Assembly: GCA_965262485.1 (NCBI GenBank)
Contig: OZ253540.1
Location: forward strand, 744,001 to 808,000
Reading direction: 5' to 3'
DNA length: 64,000 nt
Source: Bin87 sp965262485
GTDB taxonomy: Bacteria; Chloroflexota; Dehalococcoidia; Lucifugimonadales; UBA3495
The notes below the pieces were generated by a model. That model saw nothing but the letters and a program-made list of their open reading frames with translations. It was not told where the DNA came from and did no database searches. Every line of letters begins with the position of its first letter. Position 1 is the first letter of the stretch. Below, piece by piece: positions 25,499 to 33,618 of this stretch. Both the position numbers and the translations under genes were made by a program.

Positions 25499-26296
25499 TT
25501 GGAGTTAGGACTGAAGGGCAAGAATGTCGTGGTGACCGGAGGAGGGACCAACATCGGCCGCGCTATCGCGCTGGCGTTCGCGGTCGAGGGAAGCAACGTT
25601 GCCATCGCGGAGTTGAACCGCGCCGCCGGAGAACAGGTGGCCGCCGAGGTGAACTCGATGGACAACGGCGCAACGGCCATCGTTATAGATGCGGATGTTA
25701 CCGATCAGGCCAGGACTGACGCCATGATGGCCGAATTGGTCAGCCGCCTGGGTGGAGTGGACGTGCTGGTCAATAACGTGGGCTGGACCATCGACCGGTT
25801 GTTCGTTGAAAAAACCCGGGACGAGCACGTGAGGGAAGTGGATTTGAACCTCTGGGGGGCCATCAACTGCATCAACGCGGTATTGCCCCACATGATTGAA
25901 CGGCAGTCCGGTTCCATCGTCAGCATCAGCAGCGATGCCGGCCGCATGGGCGAATATCGCGAGGCGGTATATTCGGCTTGCAAAGCTGGGGTTATCGCGC
26001 TGAGTAAGTCGATCGCCAGGGAAACCGGGCGCTATGGCCTGCGTTTGAACATGGTTTGCCCGGGACTGGTTGTACCGGCGCAGCAGGATGTGTCGAATCC
26101 CGATAGTATGTGGGCGCAGGGGATGCAGGATATATTTACGGAAGATGTGCTGGAACGGGTACGGCGGGCATACCCGTTGCGCCGGATGGGAACGGCGCAG
26201 GAGGTGGCGAACGCGGTGGTGTTCCTGGCTTCCGACGCCGCCAGCTTCATCACCGGCCAAACTCTGAGCGTTTCAGGTGGCTACACCATGATGTAG
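25499..26296 (+). CDS. Short-chain dehydrogenase/reductase (SDR)
   Basis: A 265-residue classical SDR. The nucleotide-binding loop is VVVTGGGTNIGRAIA, the NNVG motif is VLVNNVGWTIDRL, the active site is SISSDAGRMGEYREAVYSAC with YxxxK completing as YSACK, and the C-terminus has MGTAQEVANAVVFLASD. Substrate unknown; such genes often serve 3-oxoacyl or alcohol substrates. The TTG at 25499 is chosen because a perfect GGAGG lies 7 nt upstream. It ends before a hairpin terminator. Confidence 0.85.
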   Translation: MELGLKGKNVVVTGGGTNIGRAIALAFAVEGSNVAIAELNRAAGEQVAAEVNSMDNGATAIVIDADVTDQARTDAMMAELVSRLGGVDVLVNNVGWTIDRLFVEKTRDEHVREVDLNLWGAINCINAVLPHMIERQSGSIVSISSDAGRMGEYREAVYSACKAGVIALSKSIARETGRYGLRLNMVCPGLVVPAQQDVSNPDSMWAQGMQDIFTEDVLERVRRAYPLRRMGTAQEVANAVVFLASDAASFITGQTLSVSGGYTMM

Positions 26297-26317
26297 CGCG
26301 AACTCGCCATTTCAATC

Positions 26318-26348
26318 TAAAGGGACGACCCCACGGGCCGTCCCTTTA
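26318..26348. terminator. Hairpin terminator between the SDR and the 26415 gene
   Basis: TAAAGGGACG and CGTCCCTTTA pair perfectly across an 11-nt loop and lie between two convergent genes, serving both directions. Confidence 0.85.
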
Positions 26349-26414
26349 GGTTTCTGCTCTGCCAGCAACGCGGGCAGCGTCGGCCACCCACTTTGCTGCA
26401 CGTCAGGTTGGTGG

Positions 26415-27218
26415 TTACTTTTGGTTGGTGCCTACCAGCGCCCAGGCCTTCTCTTCCATAGCGGGTACAACAGCCTGGACCAGATTGTTGTCGAGCCCCT
26501 GCGCTACGGTTGGGTAGCCGGCGCGCTCGATCATGGAGGACAGGTTGCCGGCCTTGAACTGGTCGATAGTCCAAGCCAGAGTGTGACCGCTGGTGGTCGT
26601 GTCCCAATAGATCCGTACGTCCTGGTTACGCGGGCCGTAGTGGTAGTGGGGCGCGATCTCGAAGCAGTCAAACGCAAGGAGCTCGAACTCCTGGCCCAGA
26701 TGGTCGGTCAGCACGTGAATGGCGACGCCGCGGTCGTTGGCCGCGCCGATGTTGTCGCGAAATTCCACGCCGAACCGGATGTTGCCAGCCTCGTAGATGT
26801 GGTCGCCACGGAAGTGCGTTACGGTGCGGCGCTCTTCACGGGACTTGGCCAGGGCGCATGCTTCCACTTCGTCCATCTTGGTCTGGTCGACCGGGTTTGC
26901 CTCAATGGCGTTGGCCAGGTCATCGTAGCCGGAGCGGCGAACCATGCCGGGAAGGTTGTTCCGGATGTTGTCCAACGTCCAGCCCAACGGGGTGCCGACC
27001 GTGGTCTTGTCCATGGGCAGCCGGATGTTGTGGTTCTCGGGGCCATAGTGGTAATGCGGCGCCTGGTCGAAGCAGTCAAAGCGCAGAATCTCGGTGTCAT
27101 TACCGTCGATGTCGCCGTAAACCTGAACCATGAGTCCCTGGTCGGGCATGATTTCCCGCCGGTAGGACAGCGTTACGTCCACCGGTCCGACGCTGATGAT
27201 GGTATCTCCCTTTTCCAT
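26415..27218 (-). CDS. Two-domain duplicated protein with HYHYGP motif, function unknown
   Basis: A 267-residue cytosolic protein made of two related halves. The motif FDCFxxAPHYHYGPxN occurs at residues 47-62 and again at 183-198, each preceded by a Gly-rich beta stretch and followed by DTTT/DKTT, GW/AWT and an ARG-like helical tail ending in an EEKAWAL/EVEACAL element. The conserved His-Tyr-His suggests a metal or ligand site, but no named family can be asserted. A strong promoter (27295-27322) and AGGAGG ribosome site precede it. Confidence 0.7.
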   Translation of the reverse strand: MEKGDTIISVGPVDVTLSYRREIMPDQGLMVQVYGDIDGNDTEILRFDCFDQAPHYHYGPENHNIRLPMDKTTVGTPLGWTLDNIRNNLPGMVRRSGYDDLANAIEANPVDQTKMDEVEACALAKSREERRTVTHFRGDHIYEAGNIRFGVEFRDNIGAANDRGVAIHVLTDHLGQEFELLAFDCFEIAPHYHYGPRNQDVRIYWDTTTSGHTLAWTIDQFKAGNLSSMIERAGYPTVAQGLDNNLVQAVVPAMEEKAWALVGTNQK

Positions 27219-27294
27219 TTTGTCCTCCTGATAAAAGACGGATTGAATTGTTGTACGAACCAGTTAGCGACTGCGTTCGTTACATGTTATACGG

Positions 27295-27322
27295 ATTATA
27301 GCACTGCAAACCCACTTGGCAA
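27295..27322 (-). promoter_or_regulatory. Promoter of the duplicated-domain gene
   Basis: On the minus strand TTGCCA (27317-27322), a 16-nt spacer and TATAAT (27295-27300) form a good sigma-A-type promoter, about 75 nt before the ATG at 27218. Confidence 0.65.
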
Positions 27323-27448
27323 ATATCAGAGCCAAGAATAATTAGATGCGGATTTGGGCGAGTTTGTTTCACACCCGCTGAATGGGCGTGTGTGGTGAAT
27401 GCGAACCGGCGTAACTGACGTATAATGCCGCTGTTCGCAAGAACCGCA

Positions 27449-28123
27449 ATGCCCACGCGCCGCACCGAAATTACCGCAGATTTTCCCGGAGCCAGGTATC
27501 CGGTGGGGACTCGCGTGCGATTTTATGGCAAGGATGGGTCGCTGCAGAATGGCGCCGTCGTAGGTTTGCGAGTCAACCAGGCCGACGTGCTCACAGACCA
27601 GGGCAAACGGCATATTGTTGCGTACTCGTCTCTTGACCACGCTCAGATCCCGTTGGCGCCGCATTGCACGCTGGAACAGGCAGCGGAACTGGCGAACCGT
27701 TTGCTGGCCCGTCATCAGGAAAGTGGAAAGCTGGCCGGCGGTTGGGTATTCGGGTTTGACCTGGCGCCCACTCGGGCCGGTGTTTGTCATTATTCGCAAA
27801 AACGCATCGGTTTGTCCGTCAATTATTGCTTGCGGGCAACCCGCAACGAAATTGAGGACACTGTGCTGCACGAAATCGCCCACGCCATGGTGGGATTCCG
27901 GCACAATCACGATGCGGTCTGGAAGGCCAAGGCGCTGGAAATCGGGTGTGTTGGAGAGCGGTGCCACCGGGTTGAACAGTCCATCCCGCGCTGGATCGGA
28001 CAATGCGGTTGCGGCCAGCAATGGTTCAGGCACCGGTTGCAGCGGCGGATTCGTCGCAATCGTGCCTGCGCCAAATGCCGGGGTGTCATAACGTGGAGTC
28101 CCAACACCGAACTGCCAGGTTAG
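27449..28123 (+). CDS. SprT-like zinc metalloprotein
   Basis: About 224 residues. The zinc-protease motif HEIAH sits near residue 141, with a third His and Trp in HNHDAVWKAKA, and a C-terminal zinc ribbon-like set (CGCGQQW and CAKCRG). These are hallmarks of SprT/Spartan-like proteins, which in other organisms degrade DNA-bound proteins. An N-terminal beta domain of about 60 residues (GTRVRFYGKDGSLQNGAVVG) is extra. The ATG at 27449 is preferred because the earlier ATG at 27425 overlaps a TATAAT -10 box (27421-27426). Confidence 0.8.
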   Translation: MPTRRTEITADFPGARYPVGTRVRFYGKDGSLQNGAVVGLRVNQADVLTDQGKRHIVAYSSLDHAQIPLAPHCTLEQAAELANRLLARHQESGKLAGGWVFGFDLAPTRAGVCHYSQKRIGLSVNYCLRATRNEIEDTVLHEIAHAMVGFRHNHDAVWKAKALEIGCVGERCHRVEQSIPRWIGQCGCGQQWFRHRLQRRIRRNRACAKCRGVITWSPNTELPG

Positions 28124-28368
28124 TAACGTGGTGAAATCTACTGTCATTTGTATGTTGTATATGCCTCGCAGATAGGCCAATCTGTGAGGCGGGCGCGAGG
28201 GGCGCGTCGTCTGTCATTGGGTGAGCTGGGCCTGAGGTCCAGGCTGCACCGACTCGCAGTAAGACACCCCTCACGCCGCCGGTGGTCGCTCCGAACAGAT
28301 TCACGGGCCTGAGCCCGCATTGCAAGTGTGGAGGACCACCGCATTATCACATCTGGGAGGTCTCAAAG
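28124..28368 (+). ncRNA. IS110 left-end noncoding region, candidate bridge RNA
   Basis: The 245 bp before the IS110 recombinase have no ORF of note but fold strongly: CGGGC/GCCCG with a CTGA loop near 28303-28316, enclosed by GGTGGTC (near 28281) pairing with GACCACC (near 28334), and further stems in 28180-28260. IS110-family elements encode a bridge RNA in this position whose loops pair with target and donor DNA. The exact RNA ends cannot be set from sequence alone. Confidence 0.45.
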
Positions 28369-29346
28369 ATGAAGACGCCAAAGATGAAGACCATGGAAGG
28401 TAGCGCAGTGGAAGGTAGCGCAGTGGTGGGCATTGACGTCAGCAAAGCCAGCCTGGACGTGTCGGTGTCGGCTGGCCCGGCGCGTCGCTTTGCCAACACC
28501 GAGGAGGGCATCGCCGATCTGTTGCAATTGTTGGAGGCGCAGGAGGTCGCGCAGGTGGTGTGTGAACCCACCGGGGGCTATGAACTCCAGTTGGTCAACC
28601 GGTTGCGGGCCGGGGGACTGGGGGTGCACCAGGCCCACCCCAACCAGGTGCGGGATTTCGCCCGGGCCGCTGGCCACCTGGCGAAGACTGACGCCCTGGA
28701 CGCCCAGACGCTGTCGCGTTACGGCCAGGTGTTTGAACCCCCGGACACCCCGCAGCCGGATCCGGAACGTGAGGAACTGCGGGATTTGCTGCGCCGCCGC
28801 CAGCAGCTGGTGGAACAGCGAGTGCAGGAGCTGAACCGGCGCAACCAGGGAACCTCCCGCAAGGCCCGGGCTTCCACCGCCCGCCACATCGCCTGGCTGG
28901 ACCAGGAGATCGCCCAGCTGGATGAGGAGTACCAGGCCGCATTGCAGAGCAGCGAGTCCCTGGCCCAACGCGCCGCCTTGTACCGCAGCGTGCCGGGCGT
29001 AGGGCCGCTCACCGCCGCCACCCTGACCGCCGAGCTGCCGGAACTGGGACAATACGACGGGAAGGCCCTGACCTCCCTGGTGGGACTGGCGCCCTGGTCT
29101 CGGGACAGTGGCCGGAAGCGGGGCCAGCGCACCATCCGGGGCGGTCGCGGCGTAGTGCGCCGGGCCTTGTACATGGCGGCCCTGGCGGCGACACGCGGCC
29201 AGGGGAGCTTGCCTGATTTCTACCGTCAGCTGCGTCAACGTGGCAAAACTGGCAAAGTGGCGCTGGTGGCCGTGATGCGCAAGCTGCTGTTGCAACTGAA
29301 CGCCGTGGCCCGCCGCGGAACCCCCTGGGTGCAACAACACGGATAG
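28369..29346 (+). CDS. IS110-family transposase/recombinase (DEDD type)
   Basis: A 325-residue RuvC-like recombinase with the DEDD residues in VGIDVSKASLD, CEPTGGYE and AKTDALDAQTLSRYG, and the C-terminal transposase_20 domain with SVPGVGPLTAATL and GLAPWSRDSGRKRG, which carries the catalytic serine. It appears full length. GGGAGG lies upstream of the ATG at 28369. A 15-bp tandem repeat (GAAGGTAGCGCAGTG twice, near 28396) encodes EGSAVEGSAV just before the catalytic domain. The element has no terminal inverted repeats, as usual for IS110. Confidence 0.93.
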   Translation: MKTPKMKTMEGSAVEGSAVVGIDVSKASLDVSVSAGPARRFANTEEGIADLLQLLEAQEVAQVVCEPTGGYELQLVNRLRAGGLGVHQAHPNQVRDFARAAGHLAKTDALDAQTLSRYGQVFEPPDTPQPDPEREELRDLLRRRQQLVEQRVQELNRRNQGTSRKARASTARHIAWLDQEIAQLDEEYQAALQSSESLAQRAALYRSVPGVGPLTAATLTAELPELGQYDGKALTSLVGLAPWSRDSGRKRGQRTIRGGRGVVRRALYMAALAATRGQGSLPDFYRQLRQRGKTGKVALVAVMRKLLLQLNAVARRGTPWVQQHG

Positions 29347-29410
29347 AACACCACGGATAGAACCATCCCACCTCCAAACCCGCAAAAAGGCTTGACACCC
29401 AACACAGATA

Positions 29411-29514
29411 CTGCGAGGAGCGCAGCGACGTGGCAATCTCGTTGAGGTTGAACACACGTCGGCAAACCACCATTGCTACGGCAACGAGATTGCCATGCTG
29501 CGCTCGCAATGACA
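29411..29514. repeat. Family D palindromic repeat (GCGAGGAGCGCAGCGACGTGGCAATC type), copy 1
   Basis: Inverted arms CTGCGAGGAGCGCAGCGACG at the left and a near complement ending GCTCGCAATGACA at the right, with an interior GAGGTTGAACACACG and AACCACCATTGCTACGG. The same sequence recurs at 42300 and 43474, and as a half copy at 32045. The remaining gap 29347-29691 holds a short tandem CACGGATAGAAC pair just after the transposase and a TATAAT box near 29621. Confidence 0.8.
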
Positions 29515-29691
29515 AGTGGGTACGCGTGAGGGCGCCGGTCGGTGGCCGCAGTGTGCGGTTGGTGTATCGGTGGCGGTAATCCGCGCCCGGCCACGGTTCG
29601 GCGTGTACACCCTGAGCCGATGCTATAATCCCACCGCCGTCGGGCGCGAGCGCATCAGGCGCAAATCTGGCCCGTCGCCAGGAACTACTTT

Positions 29692-30633
29692 ATGAAGATT
29701 GGAGTGAGTATTCCCCGGCTTCCGGATGCCGAGGGCATCCGTGAATTTTCCCAACGCGCCGAGCAGTTGGGGTTCGAGTCGGTGATGGCCGGCGACCATG
29801 TGGTATTGCCGGTGGCCGGGACCAACCAGTATCCCTACACCCCTACCGGGGCGTTTCAACGGCCATCCGACGAACCGTTTTTGGAAACGATGACTATGCT
29901 GGGGTATATGGCCGCATGCACCAGCGAGATACGGTTGGGCAGTACCGTTCTGATCCTGCCGTACCGGAATCCCGTAGTTCAGGCCAAGATGTTTGCGTCG
30001 CTGGACGTACTATCGGGAGGCCGTGTCATCTGCGGCGTCGGTGTGGGCTGGCTGGAAAAGGAGTTTGATGTTCTCGGCGTGCCGTACGCGGACCGCGGGC
30101 CCATGACCGATGAGTTTCTGGAGATATTCAATGCCCTGTGGACCGAGGAGGTTCCGGAACACAAGGGCAAGTACTACCAGATCGACGGCATATACTTTGA
30201 ACCCAAACCGATTCAGAAACCGCGCATCCCGATCTGGGTGGGCGGCCATACGCGACGGGCGTTGCGTCGCACCGCCAGGTACGGCGACTGCTGGCACACC
30301 ACGCGGCAGACTCCCGACTTTGTGGCCCAGAATCTGCCCTACCTGCGAGAGCAAACCGAGCGGGCTGGCCGCGATCCCGCCGACATCACCATCTCCCTGA
30401 AGCGCAGCCTGCACTTCACCGACATGCACGGGGCTGAAGAAGGCGTAGGCGTCCGTTCGGGCGGGGCATTGATCGCTTCCACCCAGGAGGTCATCGACGA
30501 TCTGCACTACTGCAACGAGCTTGGCATAGATCAGCTGACCTTCGACTTCCGAGTGGACGGGATTGGTCCCTGCATCGAAGTCATGGAACACCTGGCTGAA
30601 AACGTGCTCACGGTTGCGGAGCGGCTGGGCTAA
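29692..30633 (+). CDS. F420-dependent luciferase-like oxidoreductase
   Basis: A 313-residue TIM-barrel LLM-class protein of the F420-dependent type. It opens MKIGVSIPRLPDAEGIREFS and has the family segments ESVMAGDHVVLP, IRLGSTVLILPYRNPVVQAK, SGGRVICGVGVGWLEKEFDVLG and IPIWVGGHTRRALRRTARY. Substrate unknown. A TATAAT near 29621-29626 probably drives it as a single gene. Similar enzymes are numerous in SAR202-like Chloroflexota. Confidence 0.86.
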   Translation: MKIGVSIPRLPDAEGIREFSQRAEQLGFESVMAGDHVVLPVAGTNQYPYTPTGAFQRPSDEPFLETMTMLGYMAACTSEIRLGSTVLILPYRNPVVQAKMFASLDVLSGGRVICGVGVGWLEKEFDVLGVPYADRGPMTDEFLEIFNALWTEEVPEHKGKYYQIDGIYFEPKPIQKPRIPIWVGGHTRRALRRTARYGDCWHTTRQTPDFVAQNLPYLREQTERAGRDPADITISLKRSLHFTDMHGAEEGVGVRSGGALIASTQEVIDDLHYCNELGIDQLTFDFRVDGIGPCIEVMEHLAENVLTVAERLG

Positions 30634-30678
30634 CCCGGCCGGCCGCCATTTCGATGTTGCGGAACTATCGCGCCGGGC

Positions 30679-31182
30679 TCACAATCCGCTTTCCCTGAAC
30701 CACTCGGCGCGTTCTACCAGGTGCTCGGCGGTGGTCCGCATCTGTTCAACCTGCTCGTCGGTTACCTGGCGCTTGATGGAACCCGGAACGCCGGTCACGA
30801 AGCTGTGGTCGGGAACGTCCACGCCTGACAGCACGACCGCGTTGGCGGCGATGAGGCACTCTTTTCCGATGGTGGACTCGGTGAGAAAAGTGCAGTTGTT
30901 GCCGAGCAAACTCCCGGTTCCAATGCGATCCCCGTGCACCACCACGCAATGACCGATGGACACGTAGTCTTCGATCACGAGCCCGTCGCCATGGACGACC
31001 GACCCCTCCTGGACGTTAACGTGGTTGCCGATGGTGATTAGCTCGCCGTCGCCCCGAATCGTAACGCCCGGCCAGACGCTGCTGTATTCGCCTATAACCA
31101 CATTGCCGACCACGTATGCAAACTCGCTAACCCAGGCGGTTGGCGCAATCCTGGGTGTGATTCCCCGCAAGCTCCGAATCAA
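30679..31182 (-). CDS. Gamma-class carbonic anhydrase family protein
   Basis: A 167-residue left-handed beta-helix protein with hexapeptide repeats (VIGEYSSVWPGVTIRGDG and on). Three histidines in VVHGDGLVIEDYVSIGHCVVVHGD are placed as the trimer-interface zinc ligands, and the C-terminus has GVPGSIKRQVTDE. The usual HGC and IGMGA are HGD and LGNNC here, so catalysis as a carbonic anhydrase is uncertain; many relatives are acyltransferase-like or unassigned. Confidence 0.85.
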   Translation of the reverse strand: MIRSLRGITPRIAPTAWVSEFAYVVGNVVIGEYSSVWPGVTIRGDGELITIGNHVNVQEGSVVHGDGLVIEDYVSIGHCVVVHGDRIGTGSLLGNNCTFLTESTIGKECLIAANAVVLSGVDVPDHSFVTGVPGSIKRQVTDEQVEQMRTTAEHLVERAEWFRESGL

Positions 31183-31284
31183 AATCAGTCCCTCTCAATA
31201 TAAGGCACCCCCGGCAATGTCGCCGGCGGTGCTGGATAACACGAGTATGGATTATAGCCCAACCTGTGGCGGTCGGAGGATTTA

Positions 31285-31403
31285 GAAACTATCTCAAAAC
31301 TGGCGGCCCGCCCAACCCGTCATTCCCGCGCAGGCGGGAATCCACGACTCACCCTGTCTGCGATCGGACTTTTGGAGAGCATGGCGGGTTTTGAGATAGT
31401 TTC
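31285..31403. repeat. Family C repeat element, copy 1 (MITE-like, TTA target)
   Basis: A 119-bp element with inverted ends GAAACTATCTCAAAAC (31285-31300) and GTTTTGAGATAGTTTC (31388-31403), flanked by TTA on both sides (31282-31284, 31404-31406). The interior has one unit CCCGTCATTCCCGCGC and the shared AGGCGGGAATCCA. A 3-bp TNA-type duplication is typical of some IS5-family subgroups. Confidence 0.85.
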
Positions 31404-31410
31404 TTAGTCT

Positions 31411-31917
31411 TCAGTTGCGCCATTCCTTCACAGCCTGACGGGCTGCCCGTTCCCGGTCGCGTTCGATGATGACGCGACGCTTGTCGTATTGCCGCTTGCC
31501 CCGACCCAACCCCAATTCGATCTTGGCGTTGTGGTTTTTAAGGTACAGCCGCAACGGAGTCAGCGTCAGGCCTTTCTGGGCTACTTGCGACCCGAAATCG
31601 CGGATTTGTTCACGGTGCAATAGCACCTTGCGCGGCCGCCGGGGGTCGTGGTTCATGTAGCTGCCCGCGTCGTACGCGGCGATGTGTACGCCGTGCAGCC
31701 ATAACTCTCCGCCCTGCACGCGGGCATAGGCATCCCGCAGGTCCACCTTGCCGGCGCGTATGGACTTGATCTCGGTGCCGGTCAGTACCAACCCACCCTC
31801 CACTCGGTCGAGTATCTCGTAGTCGTGCAGAGCCTTGCGGTTTGTGGCAATTTGGCGATTATTACCGTTGGCCGCGGGTTTGGTGTTTTTCTTGCTGTTG
31901 CGATTCTTGCCTGGCAT
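31411..31917 (-). CDS. smpB: SsrA-binding protein SmpB
   Basis: A 168-residue basic RNA-binding protein that delivers tmRNA to stalled ribosomes. Core segments are NRKALHDYEILDRVEGGLVLTGTEIKSIR, AYARVQGGELWLHGVHIAAY, RPRKVLLHREQI and GLTLTPLRLYLKNHNAKIELGLGRGKRQYDKR in parts, ending in the typical basic tail. The ATG at 31915-31917 is chosen over 31947 because GGAG lies 9 nt upstream and the family starts with a basic N-terminus. No tmRNA gene was recognised nearby. Confidence 0.95.
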   Translation of the reverse strand: MPGKNRNSKKNTKPAANGNNRQIATNRKALHDYEILDRVEGGLVLTGTEIKSIRAGKVDLRDAYARVQGGELWLHGVHIAAYDAGSYMNHDPRRPRKVLLHREQIRDFGSQVAQKGLTLTPLRLYLKNHNAKIELGLGRGKRQYDKRRVIIERDRERAARQAVKEWRN

Positions 31918-32044
31918 CGTAGCGTTCTCCAGGAAGGCAAATGTCATTTAATGCAATGGTGATTCGGGTTGCCATCTACCATTGTAAACCACGCGGCGAT
32001 GAATGCGGGAATAAGAAAATTGCAAAACTCCAGTCCCTGCCTGC

Positions 32045-32104
32045 TGTCATTGCGAGGAGCGTAGCGACGTGGCAATCCCGTTGCAGCAACCACGGCGGTT
32101 TTAG
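32045..32104. repeat. Family D palindromic repeat, half copy
   Basis: TGTCATTGCGAGGAGCGTAG continues GCGACGTGGCAATCCCGTTG and then stops; the right half is missing, and a family B element begins at 32105, so that element probably inserted into or beside the older copy. The gap 31918-32305 otherwise holds nothing recognisable. Confidence 0.65.
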
Positions 32105-32279
32105 CAGGGCAAACGCATTCTAATTGAATCGTTTTTGGAGGTGCCCGTCATTCCCGCGAAAGCGGGAATCCAAGTGGCTTGGTTGTACGTCAACTGTCTG
32201 GAAGCAATCTGCATGGATTCCCGCTTTCGCGGGAATGACGGTTTATCAGGCCACCTAAAGTTAGAATGCGTTTGCCCTG
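32105..32279. repeat. Family B palindromic repeat element, copy 2 (MITE-like)
   Basis: A 175-bp element with ends CAGGGCAAACGCATTCTAA (32105-32123) and exact complement (32261-32279). Inner arms CCGTCATTCCCGCGAAAGCG and CGCTTTCGCGGGAATGACGG are perfect inverted repeats. The middle (GGTTGTACGTCAACTGTCTG) is the reverse complement of the middle of copy 1, showing inversion between the inner arms. Confidence 0.85.
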
Positions 32280-32305
32280 GGTTCTTCCCGCGCCGCCGGA
32301 ACAGG

Positions 32306-33502
32306 CTACTGCGGCGACAAGTGTTGTTCCAGCACTTCGACCCCCTTCTGCAACGCATCGTCTTCGGCTGGATCGATGGGTAACCGGCTCACGTCTGACT
32401 CGAACTCGACGGTGGGGGTAACCCCCTGTCCCTCTATTTGAGTTCCATCGGGCAGGTACCACCGGCGAACCGTAAAGTAGATGGCCGACCCGTCGGACAA
32501 CTCTCGTGTGATGTTGACGCTGCCCTTGCCGTAGGTGGTCGCGCCTATCACTGGAGCCCGCTCGGCAGTTTTGATGGCCCCCGCCAAAATCTCGCTGGCG
32601 CTGGCCGAGAACTGATTGACGAGCACGACCATCGGGATTTCAGAAGCGGGACCGCCTCCGTTGGCGTTGTAGTCGGTTTGATCACCCTGAGCGTCGATTT
32701 CGTACAACACCTGGCCTCCGTCCAGGAAGAGGTCGGACACCGACACGACGGCGCTCAGCAATCCTCCCGGGTTGTTGCGAAGGTCCAGTATCAACCCGCG
32801 CCCGTTTGCGTCTTTGAACTGTTGGATGGCGTGTCGCACCTCATCCTCGGTGGTGTTGGAAAAGCTGTATATCCACAGATGGCCCACGCCGTTGTCCAAC
32901 ATTTTGAAAGACGTGCTTTCGATCGGTATGCGACCGCGTGTAACAGAGATATTGACATTCTCCCGGCTCCCTTGGTGGCGAATCAACAGCGTTACCTGCG
33001 TTCCGCCCGGGCCGCGGATTCGATTGACGGCCTCGATGAGCGTAAGTCCTTCGATGCTTTCGCCATCGACCGCCAGTATAACGTCGCCGGGCAAGATACC
33101 GGCTGCTTCGGCGGGTGCGCCCGGGATGGGTGCGATAACAGTAACCCCGGCTTCGGTAAGGCTTACCTGGGCGCCGATCCCTTCAAAAAAGCCGCGGTAA
33201 CCTTCCTGTTCTCTGGTGTGCTGTTCGGCGCTCAGGTACGAGGCGTGTGGGTCGTCCAGCGCCATCAGGAGGCCGCGGATGGCGCCGTCAGTCAGTTGCT
33301 CCGGGTCCAGCGTACCGTGATCGACGTGTTCCTGGAGCAGAATGCTGTATGCTTGGGCCACGCGCTGCAACTCCGGGGGCACATCGCCGTTGATTGCCGT
33401 CGGGTCGGCAACCGTCGATGCGACGCCATTACATCCCGCTGTCGCCGGCAGCGCGGCGAGAGCTACCAGCGCCATGAGCAGAGGCGTCAACAGGTTGCGC
33501 AT
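32306..33502 (-). CDS. S41-family C-terminal processing peptidase (CtpA-like), exported
   Basis: About 398 residues. The N-terminus MRNLLTPLLMALVALAALPA is a signal sequence, followed by TAGC, a possible lipid anchor cysteine. A PDZ domain spans roughly 80-170 (GIGAQVSLTEAGVTVIAP and GDVILAVDGESIEGL). The catalytic Ser is in NQFSASASEILAGA and the Lys in YGKGSVN, the S41 Ser-Lys dyad. It works outside the membrane on protein C-termini. The ATG at 33500-33502 is chosen: AAGG lies 6 nt upstream and a TACAAT box (33524-33529) lies just before; longer starts would begin at or above the promoter. Confidence 0.88.
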   Translation of the reverse strand: MRNLLTPLLMALVALAALPATAGCNGVASTVADPTAINGDVPPELQRVAQAYSILLQEHVDHGTLDPEQLTDGAIRGLLMALDDPHASYLSAEQHTREQEGYRGFFEGIGAQVSLTEAGVTVIAPIPGAPAEAAGILPGDVILAVDGESIEGLTLIEAVNRIRGPGGTQVTLLIRHQGSRENVNISVTRGRIPIESTSFKMLDNGVGHLWIYSFSNTTEDEVRHAIQQFKDANGRGLILDLRNNPGGLLSAVVSVSDLFLDGGQVLYEIDAQGDQTDYNANGGGPASEIPMVVLVNQFSASASEILAGAIKTAERAPVIGATTYGKGSVNITRELSDGSAIYFTVRRWYLPDGTQIEGQGVTPTVEFESDVSRLPIDPAEDDALQKGVEVLEQHLSPQ

Positions 33503-33552
33503 ACCGGCCTTGAACATCGGCGCATTGTAGCATAGGGTCATGGCCGGCTCCG

Positions 33553-33582
33553 TTGACACTCACTCGTGTGCGCTGATAGCAT
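33553..33582 (+). promoter_or_regulatory. Candidate promoter of the HMGS-like/thiolase operon
   Basis: A consensus TTGACA (33553-33558), 18-nt spacer and TAGCAT (33577-33582) precede the TTG start at 33619 by about 37 nt. Confidence 0.5.
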
Positions 33583-33618
33583 CGCTCAGGCGTATCCAGG
33601 TAGCCGGGGAGTTGAGAA

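Noticed and set aside
31918..32044. tmRNA gene beside smpB
   Set aside because: No tRNA-like ends or tag-peptide frame were recognised here.
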